Assembly: GCA_015478785.1 (NCBI GenBank)
Contig: JADMKO010000158.1
Span: 1 to 40,090, forward strand
Direction of reading: 5' to 3'
Length of the DNA: 40,090 nucleotides
Source: Chryseobacterium sp.
GTDB lineage: Bacteria > Bacteroidota > Bacteroidia > Flavobacteriales > Weeksellaceae
Part shown: positions 20,544-29,212 of the stretch, piece after piece
Numbering within the stretch: the stretch's first letter is position 1
How the letters are laid out: every line of letters begins with the position of its first letter
Program-made: the position numbers and the translations under genes
Notes under the pieces: model-generated
The model's database searches: none
What the model was told of the DNA's origin: nothing
The model's input: the letters and a program-made list of their open reading frames with translations, nothing else

Positions 20544-20917
20544 AACCGCAAGGATATCCCAAAAAAGAAAAACTGAAACAGAAGAAAGAAATTACGCTGC
20601 TTTTCGAGCAGGGAAAATGGACTTCTTTTGGCAGACTTCGGATCATCACTTTTTATCCTTCTGACGTTTCCGAAGGAGTTTCAGAGCATAGAATTGGCTT
20701 CTCCGTTTCAAAGAAAAATTTCAAAAAAGCCGTAGACCGAAACCGGATTAAAAGGTTGCTGAGAGAGGCTTACCGTTTAAATAAGAAAAAACACACGGAT
20801 GCTTTCGGGAATAATTCTGTAGCGATGCTGTTTTGGGCTTCTAAGAAATTTCCCGCTCATTATCAGGAAGTTGAGAAAGAGTTTATAAAACTTTGTGAAT
20901 CGCAGCTAAATAATTGA
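20540..20917 (+). CDS. rnpA: ribonuclease P protein component
   Basis: RIGFSVSKKNFKKAVDRNRIKRLLREAYRLNK. TTG start overlapping the tcdA TGA. Confidence 0.93.
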   Translation: MKPQGYPKKEKLKQKKEITLLFEQGKWTSFGRLRIITFYPSDVSEGVSEHRIGFSVSKKNFKKAVDRNRIKRLLREAYRLNKKKHTDAFGNNSVAMLFWASKKFPAHYQEVEKEFIKLCESQLNN

Positions 20918-20924
20918 CATCCAT

Positions 20925-21302
20925 TTATTTCTGAAAGAACATCCGGATAGCTACGATGAACATCAGTACAGCAAATATTTTCCTAAGCGCATCCTGAGAA
21001 AGGGAAATGGCGGTTTTGCTTCCCAGATAACTTCCCAATACAAAACCACAGCACAGCAAAAGTGCAGTTTTTATATCAACATTTCCTGTTTTATGATAAT
21101 TCATGACCCCAAAAATTCCCACAGGAATCATGAGTAACGCAAGGGTTGTTCCCTGAGCTTTATGCTGAGTAAAACCGAAAAAAAGCACCAACACAGGAAC
21201 CATAATAATACCGCCGCCGATGCCGACCAAACCACTGAGATATCCGGCTAACAAACCGAGAATCACCAAGCCAATAACCATAGTTGTGCTGTCCATTTTC
21301 AT
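20925..21302 (-). CDS. half-size TSUP (TauE/SafE-type) membrane protein
   Basis: GLLAGYLSGLVGIGGGIIMVPVLVLFFGFTQHKAQGTTLALLMIPVGIFGVMNYHKTGNV; only 125 aa. Confidence 0.85.
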   Translation of the reverse strand: MKMDSTTMVIGLVILGLLAGYLSGLVGIGGGIIMVPVLVLFFGFTQHKAQGTTLALLMIPVGIFGVMNYHKTGNVDIKTALLLCCGFVLGSYLGSKTAISLSQDALRKIFAVLMFIVAIRMFFQK

Positions 21303-21304
21303 CT

Positions 21305-23005
21305 TTATTGAGGGTTTCGCAGGCTTTTTACTTCCTGCATTTTTTCCATGAAATACTGTTCTTTCTCCGGATGTTTTTTACTCAATATCTCATAAGCCTG
21401 AATTGCCTTGGCATAGAGCTTCTGCTCCGTATAAATCTTAGCCAGGGTTTCTGTCATCAGATGTGAAATATCATCCTTTTTTTCTTTAATGATATAGCTG
21501 CCTTCGTCTCTCAACTGCGAAATTTTAGGTTCGCTCTCTATAAATTTTTCAATCGCCTTGGCTTTAACTTTTTGCACTGATTCCTCAGGCTTAGAGGATG
21601 TACGATCAATTTTCAGCCAGTTTTGCCAAGTGTTAAGAAAGTGCGGAACATTACTTTTATCGTGTTCTTCAGGTTTCTCCTGAGTTTTTTCTCCGGCTTT
21701 ATCCATCGTGGAAATGGTCGGAGCAAAAAAGGAAACATTCATCACGGGAAGTTCTTTTTCTTCAGCGGATTCCGTCGAATCATTCCCAATTTTCTCATCT
21801 GATTTTTCGGTTTTTTCCTGATGAATTTTTGGTTCTTCATCTTGCTGTTTTGAAGCTTCAATGAGCGCATCCGGTTTCGCATTGCTCACCTCCATAGGTT
21901 TCCAAGAAGATTCCTGATTGGGTTTTTCCGGCTCTGATCCGGTTTTATTTTCCTCTTTTATTTCTGCTTCATCAATTTTCTCTGCCGGGATATCCTGCTC
22001 TTTTTGGGAAACGGCGAAAGGCTGCGTTTCTCCAAAACTTACTTCCGTATTTTCTTCTTCAATTTCGGGCTTCGGCTGTTCTTTCGTTTGCAGATTTTCC
22101 CTCGCCTTTTTCTCTTTTATTTTGCGTTCTACTTCTTCCACCAGCTTCCGCATTTCCTCTTCATGTTTGCTCAGCTTGGGTTTCGGAAGTTCAGAAACTG
22201 CTTCTTTCTCCTTCCCGGGATTCATTTTAATATCAGGGAGAAATTCTGCCGTTCTGTGAAAACTTAAAACCGAAGGATCCTGCACCGTCGTTTTATCCTG
22301 AGGCATATTATTTTCTTCAACTTTGGCTTCCGGACTTCCGGCAACAGGATCGGCAGAAGCTTTGGTGTGAATTGTTTTATTTTCTTCCGCTTCCAGTTGT
22401 TTGGTAATTTCCATTGTTGGCGCGGTTTCTTCTGTAAAAATTGCCGGTGCTTTCATCTCAGGATCAGCTACAACAATTTGTCCGGATTCCTGCGAGGCTT
22501 CCAAATCTATTTTCGGTGCTTCCTTTCCCATAAAGTCTTCTTCACCTTCAAAAAGAATACGGTTCAGTTCGCCATTAACATACACAGGCTCAGGTTTTGG
22601 GGCAACAGACGGAAGCGGCGAAGGAATTTTTTCAACGGTTTCCTGAGGAATAATCTCTATATTTTCTGAAGGAATTTCTGTTTCTATTTCTTTTGCTTCA
22701 GCGACAGGAGTTTCTGTTTCAGAAATTCCTTCAGAAGTTTCATTTTTAATTTCAGCTTCCTGAGGTTTAGCAACGGGTTCTCCATTAATCAGATGATACA
22801 GGATTTTTTTATCCGTCGTATAAGCCGCTGTTTCTGAAAGTCTTTGCTGATAATTTTCGGCATCAAACTTAGAAGTCCCCAAAAGATATAACGCTCTGAA
22901 ACTCTGAATATAGGGTTTGGATCTTATTTCTTCTTTCAGCAGGTTAAGATCTTCCGGCTGCAGCAGTTCTTTATTTTTGATTAACTCTATGATTCTCGCA
23001 TTCAT
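21305..23005 (-). CDS. TPR-containing protein with long disordered E/K/P-rich centre
   Basis: C-terminal TLAKIYTEQKLYAKAIQAYEILSKKHPEKEQYFMEKMQEV (TPR); middle about 350 aa low complexity. Confidence 0.75.
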   Translation of the reverse strand: MNARIIELIKNKELLQPEDLNLLKEEIRSKPYIQSFRALYLLGTSKFDAENYQQRLSETAAYTTDKKILYHLINGEPVAKPQEAEIKNETSEGISETETPVAEAKEIETEIPSENIEIIPQETVEKIPSPLPSVAPKPEPVYVNGELNRILFEGEEDFMGKEAPKIDLEASQESGQIVVADPEMKAPAIFTEETAPTMEITKQLEAEENKTIHTKASADPVAGSPEAKVEENNMPQDKTTVQDPSVLSFHRTAEFLPDIKMNPGKEKEAVSELPKPKLSKHEEEMRKLVEEVERKIKEKKARENLQTKEQPKPEIEEENTEVSFGETQPFAVSQKEQDIPAEKIDEAEIKEENKTGSEPEKPNQESSWKPMEVSNAKPDALIEASKQQDEEPKIHQEKTEKSDEKIGNDSTESAEEKELPVMNVSFFAPTISTMDKAGEKTQEKPEEHDKSNVPHFLNTWQNWLKIDRTSSKPEESVQKVKAKAIEKFIESEPKISQLRDEGSYIIKEKKDDISHLMTETLAKIYTEQKLYAKAIQAYEILSKKHPEKEQYFMEKMQEVKSLRNPQ

Positions 23006-23008
23006 AAT

Positions 23009-23533
23009 TTACCAGTTGGCTACAATATCATTAAAAATTTTGTTGATAATCCGCTCATTTACAAGCTTTACCTGAGCTGTTTCTATTTGTTGAATATCCA
23101 GATCGCTTGCAAAAACGGCTTCGTCAGAAAAAACCCTGTCGAAACTTTTGTCAGGCTCAATTCTGTTTTCATAATGCACTTTTACGGTAATTGTCAGTTT
23201 GTTTTGTGCCGCCTGAATATTTCCGCCCGGTGCATTCACAGAGGAGGAAATCGTCGTTGGCGTTATGCTGTAATCGGTGATTTCACCTTCAATCAGAATA
23301 TCGGGATTTTCCTTGGTTCCTTTCAGTGTGGTTCTTTGCAAAAATCTGTTCTGTATATCCGTAGAAAACTGTTGCGCCAGCTGTGGGTTGTTCAGCGGTG
23401 CATTATTAATAAATTCATTGATCTGAATCGTTTGGGTTTCAGGGCTGAGTGAAGATCCCGTAAAACTGTAGCAAGACGATAGAATGGAAAATATTACCAG
23501 AAAAAAGAAATATGTTAAATGTCGAAATTTCAT
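23009..23533 (-). CDS. lptE: LPS assembly lipoprotein LptE-like
   Basis: SSCYSFTGSSLSPETQTIQINEFINNAPLNNPQLAQQFSTDIQNRFLQRTTL, typical Bacteroidetes LptE; next to the sigma54 regulator/miaB. Confidence 0.85.
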   Translation of the reverse strand: MKFRHLTYFFFLVIFSILSSCYSFTGSSLSPETQTIQINEFINNAPLNNPQLAQQFSTDIQNRFLQRTTLKGTKENPDILIEGEITDYSITPTTISSSVNAPGGNIQAAQNKLTITVKVHYENRIEPDKSFDRVFSDEAVFASDLDIQQIETAQVKLVNERIINKIFNDIVANW

Positions 23534-23535
23534 CT

Positions 23536-24810
23536 TCAGTCTTCTAAATTGTATTGTTTTATTTTTCTGTATAATGTCCGTTGGGAAATGCCCAGTTCAT
23601 CAGCAGCTTTGTTGCGTCTGCCTTTGTGTTTTTCCAAAGCTTTTACAATCAGCTCTCTTTCATTATTCTGTAGCGAAAGGGAAACCGGCTTTGCTTCTTC
23701 CACTTCCACATCTTCCACGTCTTCATAATCGTCTTCTGAACCGGAAATAATACTCTGATTTCTCGATTGATTTTCAAAGTATAACAACGAATTTGAGCTG
23801 CCTGTTTGTGTTTCCGGAGTGTAGATTTTATTGATGAGATCCTGTTCCTGATGACTGATATTATTGCTCCCTTTATTCTTGATAAGTTCCGAAGTTAAGG
23901 ATTTTAAATCATTAAGATCATTGCGCATATCAAAAAGAATCTTGTACATAATTTCTCTTTCGGAATGAAATTCTGAATTGGAAACACTTCCCGGTTGGTT
24001 TTTCTGAATCACCGCCGGAAGGTTGGTTTGGCTGGGAATATATTCAGCAAGCCGTACAGAATTAATTTCTCTTTTCTGTTCCACGACGGTCATCTGCTCG
24101 ACTAAATTCCTGAGCTGTCGCACATTTCCCGGGAAGGAATGATTTTCAAGATAAGTTACCGCATCATCAGTAAGCTGCAGTTCGGGCATTCTGTATTTTT
24201 CAGCGAAATCAATCGCAAATTTTCTGAACAGCAGATGAATGTCTCCTTTTCTTTCCCGAAGTGGTGGCATATCAATCTGAACGGTATTCAAACGGTAATA
24301 CAAATCTTCCCGGAATCTTCCGTCCTGAATGGCTTTCATCATATTTACATTTGTGGCGGCCACAATTCTCACATCTGTTTTCTGAACCTGCGAAGAACCA
24401 ACTTTCATGAATTCGCCGCTTTCCAACACCCGAAGAAGGCGCACCTGCGTCTGCAAAGGTAATTCGCCAACTTCATCCAAAAAAATGGTTCCGCCGTCCG
24501 CAACTTCAAAATATCCTTTTCTGGTGGAAGTGGCTCCCGTAAAAGCTCCTTTTTCGTGGCCAAAAAGTTCGGAATCGATCGTCCCTTCGGGAATTGCGCC
24601 ACAATTCACTACGATATAAGGATGGTGCTTCCGCCGGGATTCTGCATGAATAATTTTTGGGATAAATTCTTTTCCCACGCCGCTTTCTCCCATCACAAGG
24701 ACAGAAATATCAGTAGGTGCCACCTGTATCGCTTTTTCCAGGGCGCGATTCAGCGAGGGATAATTTCCGATAACTCCGAAGCGTGTTTTTATGGATTGTA
24801 AGTCTGTCAT
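23536..24810 (-). CDS. sigma54-dependent activator (AAA+ / Fis HTH) without N-terminal receiver domain
   Basis: GESGVGKEFIPKIIH, GAFTGATSTRKGYFEVADGGTIFLDEV, C-terminal HKGRRNKAADELGISQRTLYRKIKQYNL. Confidence 0.93.
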   Translation of the reverse strand: MTDLQSIKTRFGVIGNYPSLNRALEKAIQVAPTDISVLVMGESGVGKEFIPKIIHAESRRKHHPYIVVNCGAIPEGTIDSELFGHEKGAFTGATSTRKGYFEVADGGTIFLDEVGELPLQTQVRLLRVLESGEFMKVGSSQVQKTDVRIVAATNVNMMKAIQDGRFREDLYYRLNTVQIDMPPLRERKGDIHLLFRKFAIDFAEKYRMPELQLTDDAVTYLENHSFPGNVRQLRNLVEQMTVVEQKREINSVRLAEYIPSQTNLPAVIQKNQPGSVSNSEFHSEREIMYKILFDMRNDLNDLKSLTSELIKNKGSNNISHQEQDLINKIYTPETQTGSSNSLLYFENQSRNQSIISGSEDDYEDVEDVEVEEAKPVSLSLQNNERELIVKALEKHKGRRNKAADELGISQRTLYRKIKQYNLED

Positions 24811-24973
24811 TTTTGTTCTAAAATTTGAATAAAATCTTCTTTTGACGGCAAGACCGTTTTGTATTTACTGGCAAAAACGTTTCCAATAAGGAAAGGAAAG
24901 GAAAGAACTGCTCCTTAATTTAATTCATTATTTGAATATCGAGAATTAACAAACGATGTCTGTTTGAATTCAT

Positions 24974-26407
24974 CTACACCGTTTCGCCCAAAAGCGTTCC
25001 CTGAGTGTTGCCATGAACAAAAACGGAAACGGTATCACCTATTTTTTGTCCATCAAGTTTATCGAAAACACACACTGCATTTTGTGAATTTCTTCCTTTC
25101 CATTGGTTTTCATTCTTTTTGGATGTTCCTTCTATCAGGATTTCATATACTTTTCCAACATATCCTGACATCCTTTTTCGGGAAAGTTCACCCTGAAGTT
25201 TGATGACTTCAGAAAGTCTTCTTTGTTTCACTTCTGCGGGAACATCATCCTCCATTTTTTTATGTGCGGGCGTTCCGGGCCTTTCGGAATAGGCAAACAT
25301 ATAGCCGTAGTCATATTCCACCTCTTTCATCAACGAAAGGGTTTGCTGATGATCTTCTTCAGTTTCGCCACAGAATCCGATGATCATATCCTGAGAAAAT
25401 GCGATTTCCGGAACTATCTTTTTGGCTTCATAAATCAGTTCCAGATACTCTTCGCGGGTGTGCTGTCTGTTCATCGCCTTGAGCATGTTGTTGCTTCCAC
25501 TCTGAACCGGAAGGTGAACGTATTTACAAATATTATCGTATTTCGCGATCATTCTGAAAACCTCAAGATTCATATCCTGCGGATTGGAAGTAGCAAAACG
25601 GATCCGCATTCCCGGAACCTGCTGTGCCACCATTTCGAGTAATGCAGCGAAATCTACGGCTGTTGCTTTCTGCAGATCGGAAGCCTTGGCAAAATCTTTT
25701 TTCGGGCCGCCTCCGTACCATAAATAACTGTCAACATTTTGTCCCAGAAGCGTTACTTCTTTATAACCGCTGTTCCACAGTTCTTCGCATTCTTTCAAAA
25801 TAGAAAATGGATCACGGCTTCTTTCCCGGCCTCGTGTAAAAGGAACTACGCAAAAAGTACACATATTATCGCAACCCCGGGTAATGGTAACGAAAGCCGT
25901 AACACCGTTTCCACCCAAACGGACAGGGGAAATATCGGCGTAAGTTTCCTCTTTGGAAAGGATTACATTGATGGCATCACTTCCGCCTTCGGTTTCTTTT
26001 AATAAATTGGGCAAATCGCGGTATGCATCGGGACCGACCACCAAATCTACCAACTGTTCTTCATCAAGAAACTTGGTTTTTAGCCTTTCAGCCATACAAC
26101 CCAAAACGCCCACTGTAAGACCGGGGTTAGTTTCTTTTTGTTTTTTAAACTGAGAAAGCCTCATTCTGACGGTTTGTTCTGCTTTTTCCCGAATGGAGCA
26201 GGTGTTGAGAAGAATGAGATCCGCTTCTTCAACTTTTAGGGTTGTATTATACCCTTCATCTTGAAGAATAGAGGCTACAATTTCACTGTCGGAGAAATTC
26301 ATTTGGCAGCCATAGCTTTCCAGAAAGAGTTTTTTGGTATTTCCTTCACGTTCAGCGATGGCGTAGGCTTCACCCTGTTTAGTTTCGTCTATATATTTTT
26401 CCTGCAC
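24974..26407 (-). CDS. miaB: tRNA-2-methylthio-N6-dimethylallyladenosine synthase MiaB
   Basis: ESYGCQMNFSDSEIVASIL, TRGCDNMCTFCVVPFTRGRERSR (CxxxCxxC), LPVQSGSNNMLKAMNR. GTG start. Confidence 0.95.
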   Translation of the reverse strand: MQEKYIDETKQGEAYAIAEREGNTKKLFLESYGCQMNFSDSEIVASILQDEGYNTTLKVEEADLILLNTCSIREKAEQTVRMRLSQFKKQKETNPGLTVGVLGCMAERLKTKFLDEEQLVDLVVGPDAYRDLPNLLKETEGGSDAINVILSKEETYADISPVRLGGNGVTAFVTITRGCDNMCTFCVVPFTRGRERSRDPFSILKECEELWNSGYKEVTLLGQNVDSYLWYGGGPKKDFAKASDLQKATAVDFAALLEMVAQQVPGMRIRFATSNPQDMNLEVFRMIAKYDNICKYVHLPVQSGSNNMLKAMNRQHTREEYLELIYEAKKIVPEIAFSQDMIIGFCGETEEDHQQTLSLMKEVEYDYGYMFAYSERPGTPAHKKMEDDVPAEVKQRRLSEVIKLQGELSRKRMSGYVGKVYEILIEGTSKKNENQWKGRNSQNAVCVFDKLDGQKIGDTVSVFVHGNTQGTLLGETV

Positions 26408-26449
26408 TTTGATTTGTTTTTATTTCCAGAAATGATATAATCTGAGTCG

Positions 26450-26457
26450 CAAAGATA
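26450..26457 (-). promoter_or_regulatory. -7 box (TATCTTTG) of miaB
   Basis: Exact TAnnTTTG on the minus strand, about 43 nt before the GTG start. Confidence 0.5.
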
Positions 26458-26503
26458 CATAAAAAACTGACAGAATGGCAGGGAATTTAAAACATAGAAA
26501 AGA

Positions 26504-26518
26504 CGGTAAAAATTACCG
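26504..26518 (-). terminator. terminator after 26513-27244
   Basis: Minus strand CGGTAA-TTT-TTACCG-TCTTTTC, overlapping the stop codon. Confidence 0.6.
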
Positions 26519-27244
26519 CTCCGTAAAGGTTATCGGCATTTTTAATCTGCTTTTATAGGGAATATTTTTAAAAGTAGCTGGTTTCCAGTAGGACGTTTTC
26601 GTATTGGAGGCACATTCTATTACCATCTCATTAAAGCGATTAAGTGAAGAGGGCATATCAATATAAAAGAAACCTGCTTCACCATTCGCATTTACATCGA
26701 AGTGCAAAACAAATGAATATTTTTCCACGACAGTATATCCATTTGTATCAAAACACCTCATAAAGTTTTTTCTGAATTGACTGATGGTACTTTCTTTATT
26801 TTTATGGATATAAACATGAGATTTAAAATCATCCTCGTTAAATTGGTTTTCAAAAAATAGAACATCAGTAAACACCTCAGCAAACATAGCTGGGGTTTTC
26901 TTCCCGTTAACTTCTGCCGGCTTCCATTTGTTCATACTTTTTATAATTTCTAAGGTCTTATCTTTCATACATTTATTATTTTCCAGACTCAGCTTGTCTT
27001 CGTCCGCAACATACTTTATAGAACGATCGGGATAAACAACAAATCTCATCATGAGCACTTCTGTTTTTTCACAAGGATTTAATTGATTTATTTTCACCAG
27101 ATTTCGGAGATCTTGCCGAAACTGCTCTCTTCCGCCTTCATAGAAATCCTGACCTTCCGGGTATTGATAGAGGATTTGCGCATTTCCTATTGAAAAGAAT
27201 GCTGAAAATAGCATTGTTAAAAATAATTTAATTTTCACGTTCAT
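26513..27244 (-). CDS. secreted protein with TonB C-terminal-like repeats, hypothetical
   Basis: Signal peptide MNVKIKLFLTMLFSAFFSIGNAQ. YEGGREQFRQDL...VVYPDRSIKY...NKWKPAEVNGK resembles a TonB-C domain; second similar half ends YWKPATFKNIPYKSRLKMPITF. Confidence 0.65.
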   Translation of the reverse strand: MNVKIKLFLTMLFSAFFSIGNAQILYQYPEGQDFYEGGREQFRQDLRNLVKINQLNPCEKTEVLMMRFVVYPDRSIKYVADEDKLSLENNKCMKDKTLEIIKSMNKWKPAEVNGKKTPAMFAEVFTDVLFFENQFNEDDFKSHVYIHKNKESTISQFRKNFMRCFDTNGYTVVEKYSFVLHFDVNANGEAGFFYIDMPSSLNRFNEMVIECASNTKTSYWKPATFKNIPYKSRLKMPITFTER

Positions 27245-27261
27245 TGATTATAATTTAAAGT

Positions 27262-27753
27262 CTACAAATCCACACTTTCTGAGGTGAAATTCAGTTTAAT
27301 TCTAATTTTGGAAGAAACAGGAACTTCATTACAGGCAGCCGGGCTCCATCTTTTTTTGATTCTGGTTACAGCGAATTTCAAATCCCGAAGAAACGATTCG
27401 CTGTTCGGAACTTTGGGTGTTACTTCAAGGTTTTCCACATCGCCCTTAGAATTAATCGAAACGTGAAGGAAAAAAGGCCCGTTCACAACATATACTTCAC
27501 GATCCACATATGCGGAAATATACTTGAAAAGTTCTCTGCTAAAAGCTTCATCACCACCTTCAAACTGAGCACGGGTAAATTTAGAAAGGTCAGAACACGA
27601 TTCAGGTTTATATAAACCGAAAGGCCGCGCAATTTCTACACGGAAAAAATTACGGGAATTTTCCGCATAAAAAAACCCTTCCTGAAGGTCTTCCACATCC
27701 TGTGCCGGCACCCAACTGAAGGCAAATATCAATAAAAATAATACAGTTTTCAT
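27262..27753 (-). CDS. secreted TonB-C-like hypothetical protein
   Basis: Signal peptide MKTVLFLLIFAFSWVPAQ. FEGGDEAFSRELFKYI..FLHVSINSKGDVENLEV...RWSPAACNEVPVSSKIRIKLNF. Confidence 0.65.
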   Translation of the reverse strand: MKTVLFLLIFAFSWVPAQDVEDLQEGFFYAENSRNFFRVEIARPFGLYKPESCSDLSKFTRAQFEGGDEAFSRELFKYISAYVDREVYVVNGPFFLHVSINSKGDVENLEVTPKVPNSESFLRDLKFAVTRIKKRWSPAACNEVPVSSKIRIKLNFTSESVDL

Positions 27754-27795
27754 ATATAGGATTTGTTACAAATATAAGATTTTGTCTCATGAATA

Positions 27796-29004
27796 TCAGA
27801 GGACTTCCACCTGATTTTTCAGCAGATCCTCAAACTCTTCCCTTTTCCGGATCAGTTTTGCTTTACCGTCGATAAATAAAACTTCAGCAGGCTTCAATCG
27901 TGAATTAAAATTGGAACTCATTTCAAAACCATACGCTCCGGCATTCCGAAAAACCAAAATATCGCGTTCCCGAACCTCCGTTATTTTCCTGTCCCAGGCA
28001 AAAGTGTCCGTCTCGCAAATATTGCCCACAACCGTATAAATTCGTTCCGTACCTTTAGGATTGGAAAGGTTTTCAATAACGTGATACGAATCGTAAAACA
28101 TGGGACGAATAAGATGATTAAACCCTGAATTGACGCCCGCAAAAACCGTTGCCGTCGTATGTTTTATTACATTGGCTTTCACCAGAAAATGCCCTGATTT
28201 GCTGACGAGAAATTTTCCCGGCTCGAACCAAAGATCTACTTTTTTTCCTGTTTTTTTGCTAAATTCTTTCAGTGCGTGCTCTACTTTTTTGCCAAGACTC
28301 GGTACGTCAGTTTCCAGATCATCTTTTTGATAAGGTACTTTGAAACCGCTTCCCATATCAATATATTTCAGTGCAGGAAAATGTTCCGAAAGCTCGAACA
28401 TAATATCCAATCCTTGTAGGAAAACATCGGGTTCTTTAATTTCACTTCCGGTGTGCATGTGCAAACCTTCTATTTTGAGACCTGTAGAATTCATAACGCG
28501 TTCTATATGGCGCAACTGATGAATGGAAATCCCGAATTTGGAATCAATATGGCCGGTTGATATTTTATAATTTCCTCCAGCGAAAATATGGGGATTGATC
28601 CGCACGAAAATAGGATAACTGCCTGCATATCGGTTCCCGAACTGTTCCAGAATTGAAATGTTGTCAATATTAATATGCACTTTCAGCTCCATCGCCTCTT
28701 CTATTTCTGCAAGATCTACACAGTTGGGCGTAAAAAGGATTTTATTAGACGGAAAACCTGCTCTCAGCCCAAGTTTCACTTCGTTAATGGAAACACAATC
28801 CAACCCCGCTCCTAAGCTGTTCACATATTTCAGGATATTAATATTGGTGAGTGCTTTTGCAGCATAGAAAAACCTGGTATTCCGGTGAAACGAAGAAGTT
28901 AGTTTTTCATATTGAACTTTAATGCTTTCTGCATCATACACATAAACAGGAGTCCCGAATTCTTCGGCAATTTTTAATAAATTTCTATTGGTCATATTGA
29001 TCAT
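27796..29004 (-). CDS. lysA: diaminopimelate decarboxylase
   Basis: FGTPVYVYDAESIKVQYEKL, FYAAKALTNINIL, GLHMHTGSEI, WFEPGKFLV, VGNICETDTFAWDR, NAGAYGFEMSSNFNSR. Start ATG at 29004 or 28995; the track TTG at 29013 lies in the terminator T-tract. Confidence 0.93.
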   Translation of the reverse strand: MINMTNRNLLKIAEEFGTPVYVYDAESIKVQYEKLTSSFHRNTRFFYAAKALTNINILKYVNSLGAGLDCVSINEVKLGLRAGFPSNKILFTPNCVDLAEIEEAMELKVHINIDNISILEQFGNRYAGSYPIFVRINPHIFAGGNYKISTGHIDSKFGISIHQLRHIERVMNSTGLKIEGLHMHTGSEIKEPDVFLQGLDIMFELSEHFPALKYIDMGSGFKVPYQKDDLETDVPSLGKKVEHALKEFSKKTGKKVDLWFEPGKFLVSKSGHFLVKANVIKHTTATVFAGVNSGFNHLIRPMFYDSYHVIENLSNPKGTERIYTVVGNICETDTFAWDRKITEVRERDILVFRNAGAYGFEMSSNFNSRLKPAEVLFIDGKAKLIRKREEFEDLLKNQVEVL

Positions 29005-29011
29005 TTTAAAC

Positions 29012-29037
29012 AAAAAAACAGACCCTGAATGGGCCTG
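29012..29037 (-). terminator. intrinsic terminator immediately upstream of lysA (attenuator candidate)
   Basis: Minus strand CAGGCCC-ATTCA-GGGTCTG-TTTTTTT: 7 bp stem with one G-U, then T7. Confidence 0.75.
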
Positions 29038-29067
29038 CCTATACGATTACTTCCAAAACACCAGACC

Positions 29068-29145
29068 TTATGCTACAGAAATTCCTTTAGAGAACTGTTT
29101 TTTCCCCTTTGCAGAAACTTTCTTGAATGTAACAACGGCAGACAT
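29068..29145 (-). CDS. putative 25-aa lysine-rich leader peptide of lysA (below ORF-track length cut-off)
   Basis: ATG TCT GCC GTT GTT ACA TTC AAG AAA GTT TCT GCA AAG GGG AAA AAA CAG TTC TCT AAA GGA ATT TCT GTA GCA TAA = MSAVVTFKKVSAKGKKQFSKGISVA*, 6 Lys of 25. Own promoter upstream and terminator downstream. Confidence 0.55.
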   Translation of the reverse strand: MSAVVTFKKVSAKGKKQFSKGISVA

Positions 29146-29169
29146 TATGTGATGCTTTATAAATTTTCC

Positions 29170-29200
29170 CAAAAATAATTTTTTTGAACCGATCCTGCAA
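29170..29200 (-). promoter_or_regulatory. Bacteroidetes sigmaA promoter for the lysA leader
   Basis: Minus strand TTG (29200-29198) - N20 - TATTTTTG (29177-29170), fitting TTG-N19ish-TAnnTTTG. Confidence 0.7.
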
Positions 29201-29212
29201 TTTTTTTCCAAA

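Noticed and set aside
24890-24905. GGAAA x3 tandem repeat in the gap upstream of the sigma54 activator
   Set aside because: Too short to support a VNTR, CRISPR or phase-variation claim; no nearby contingency gene.
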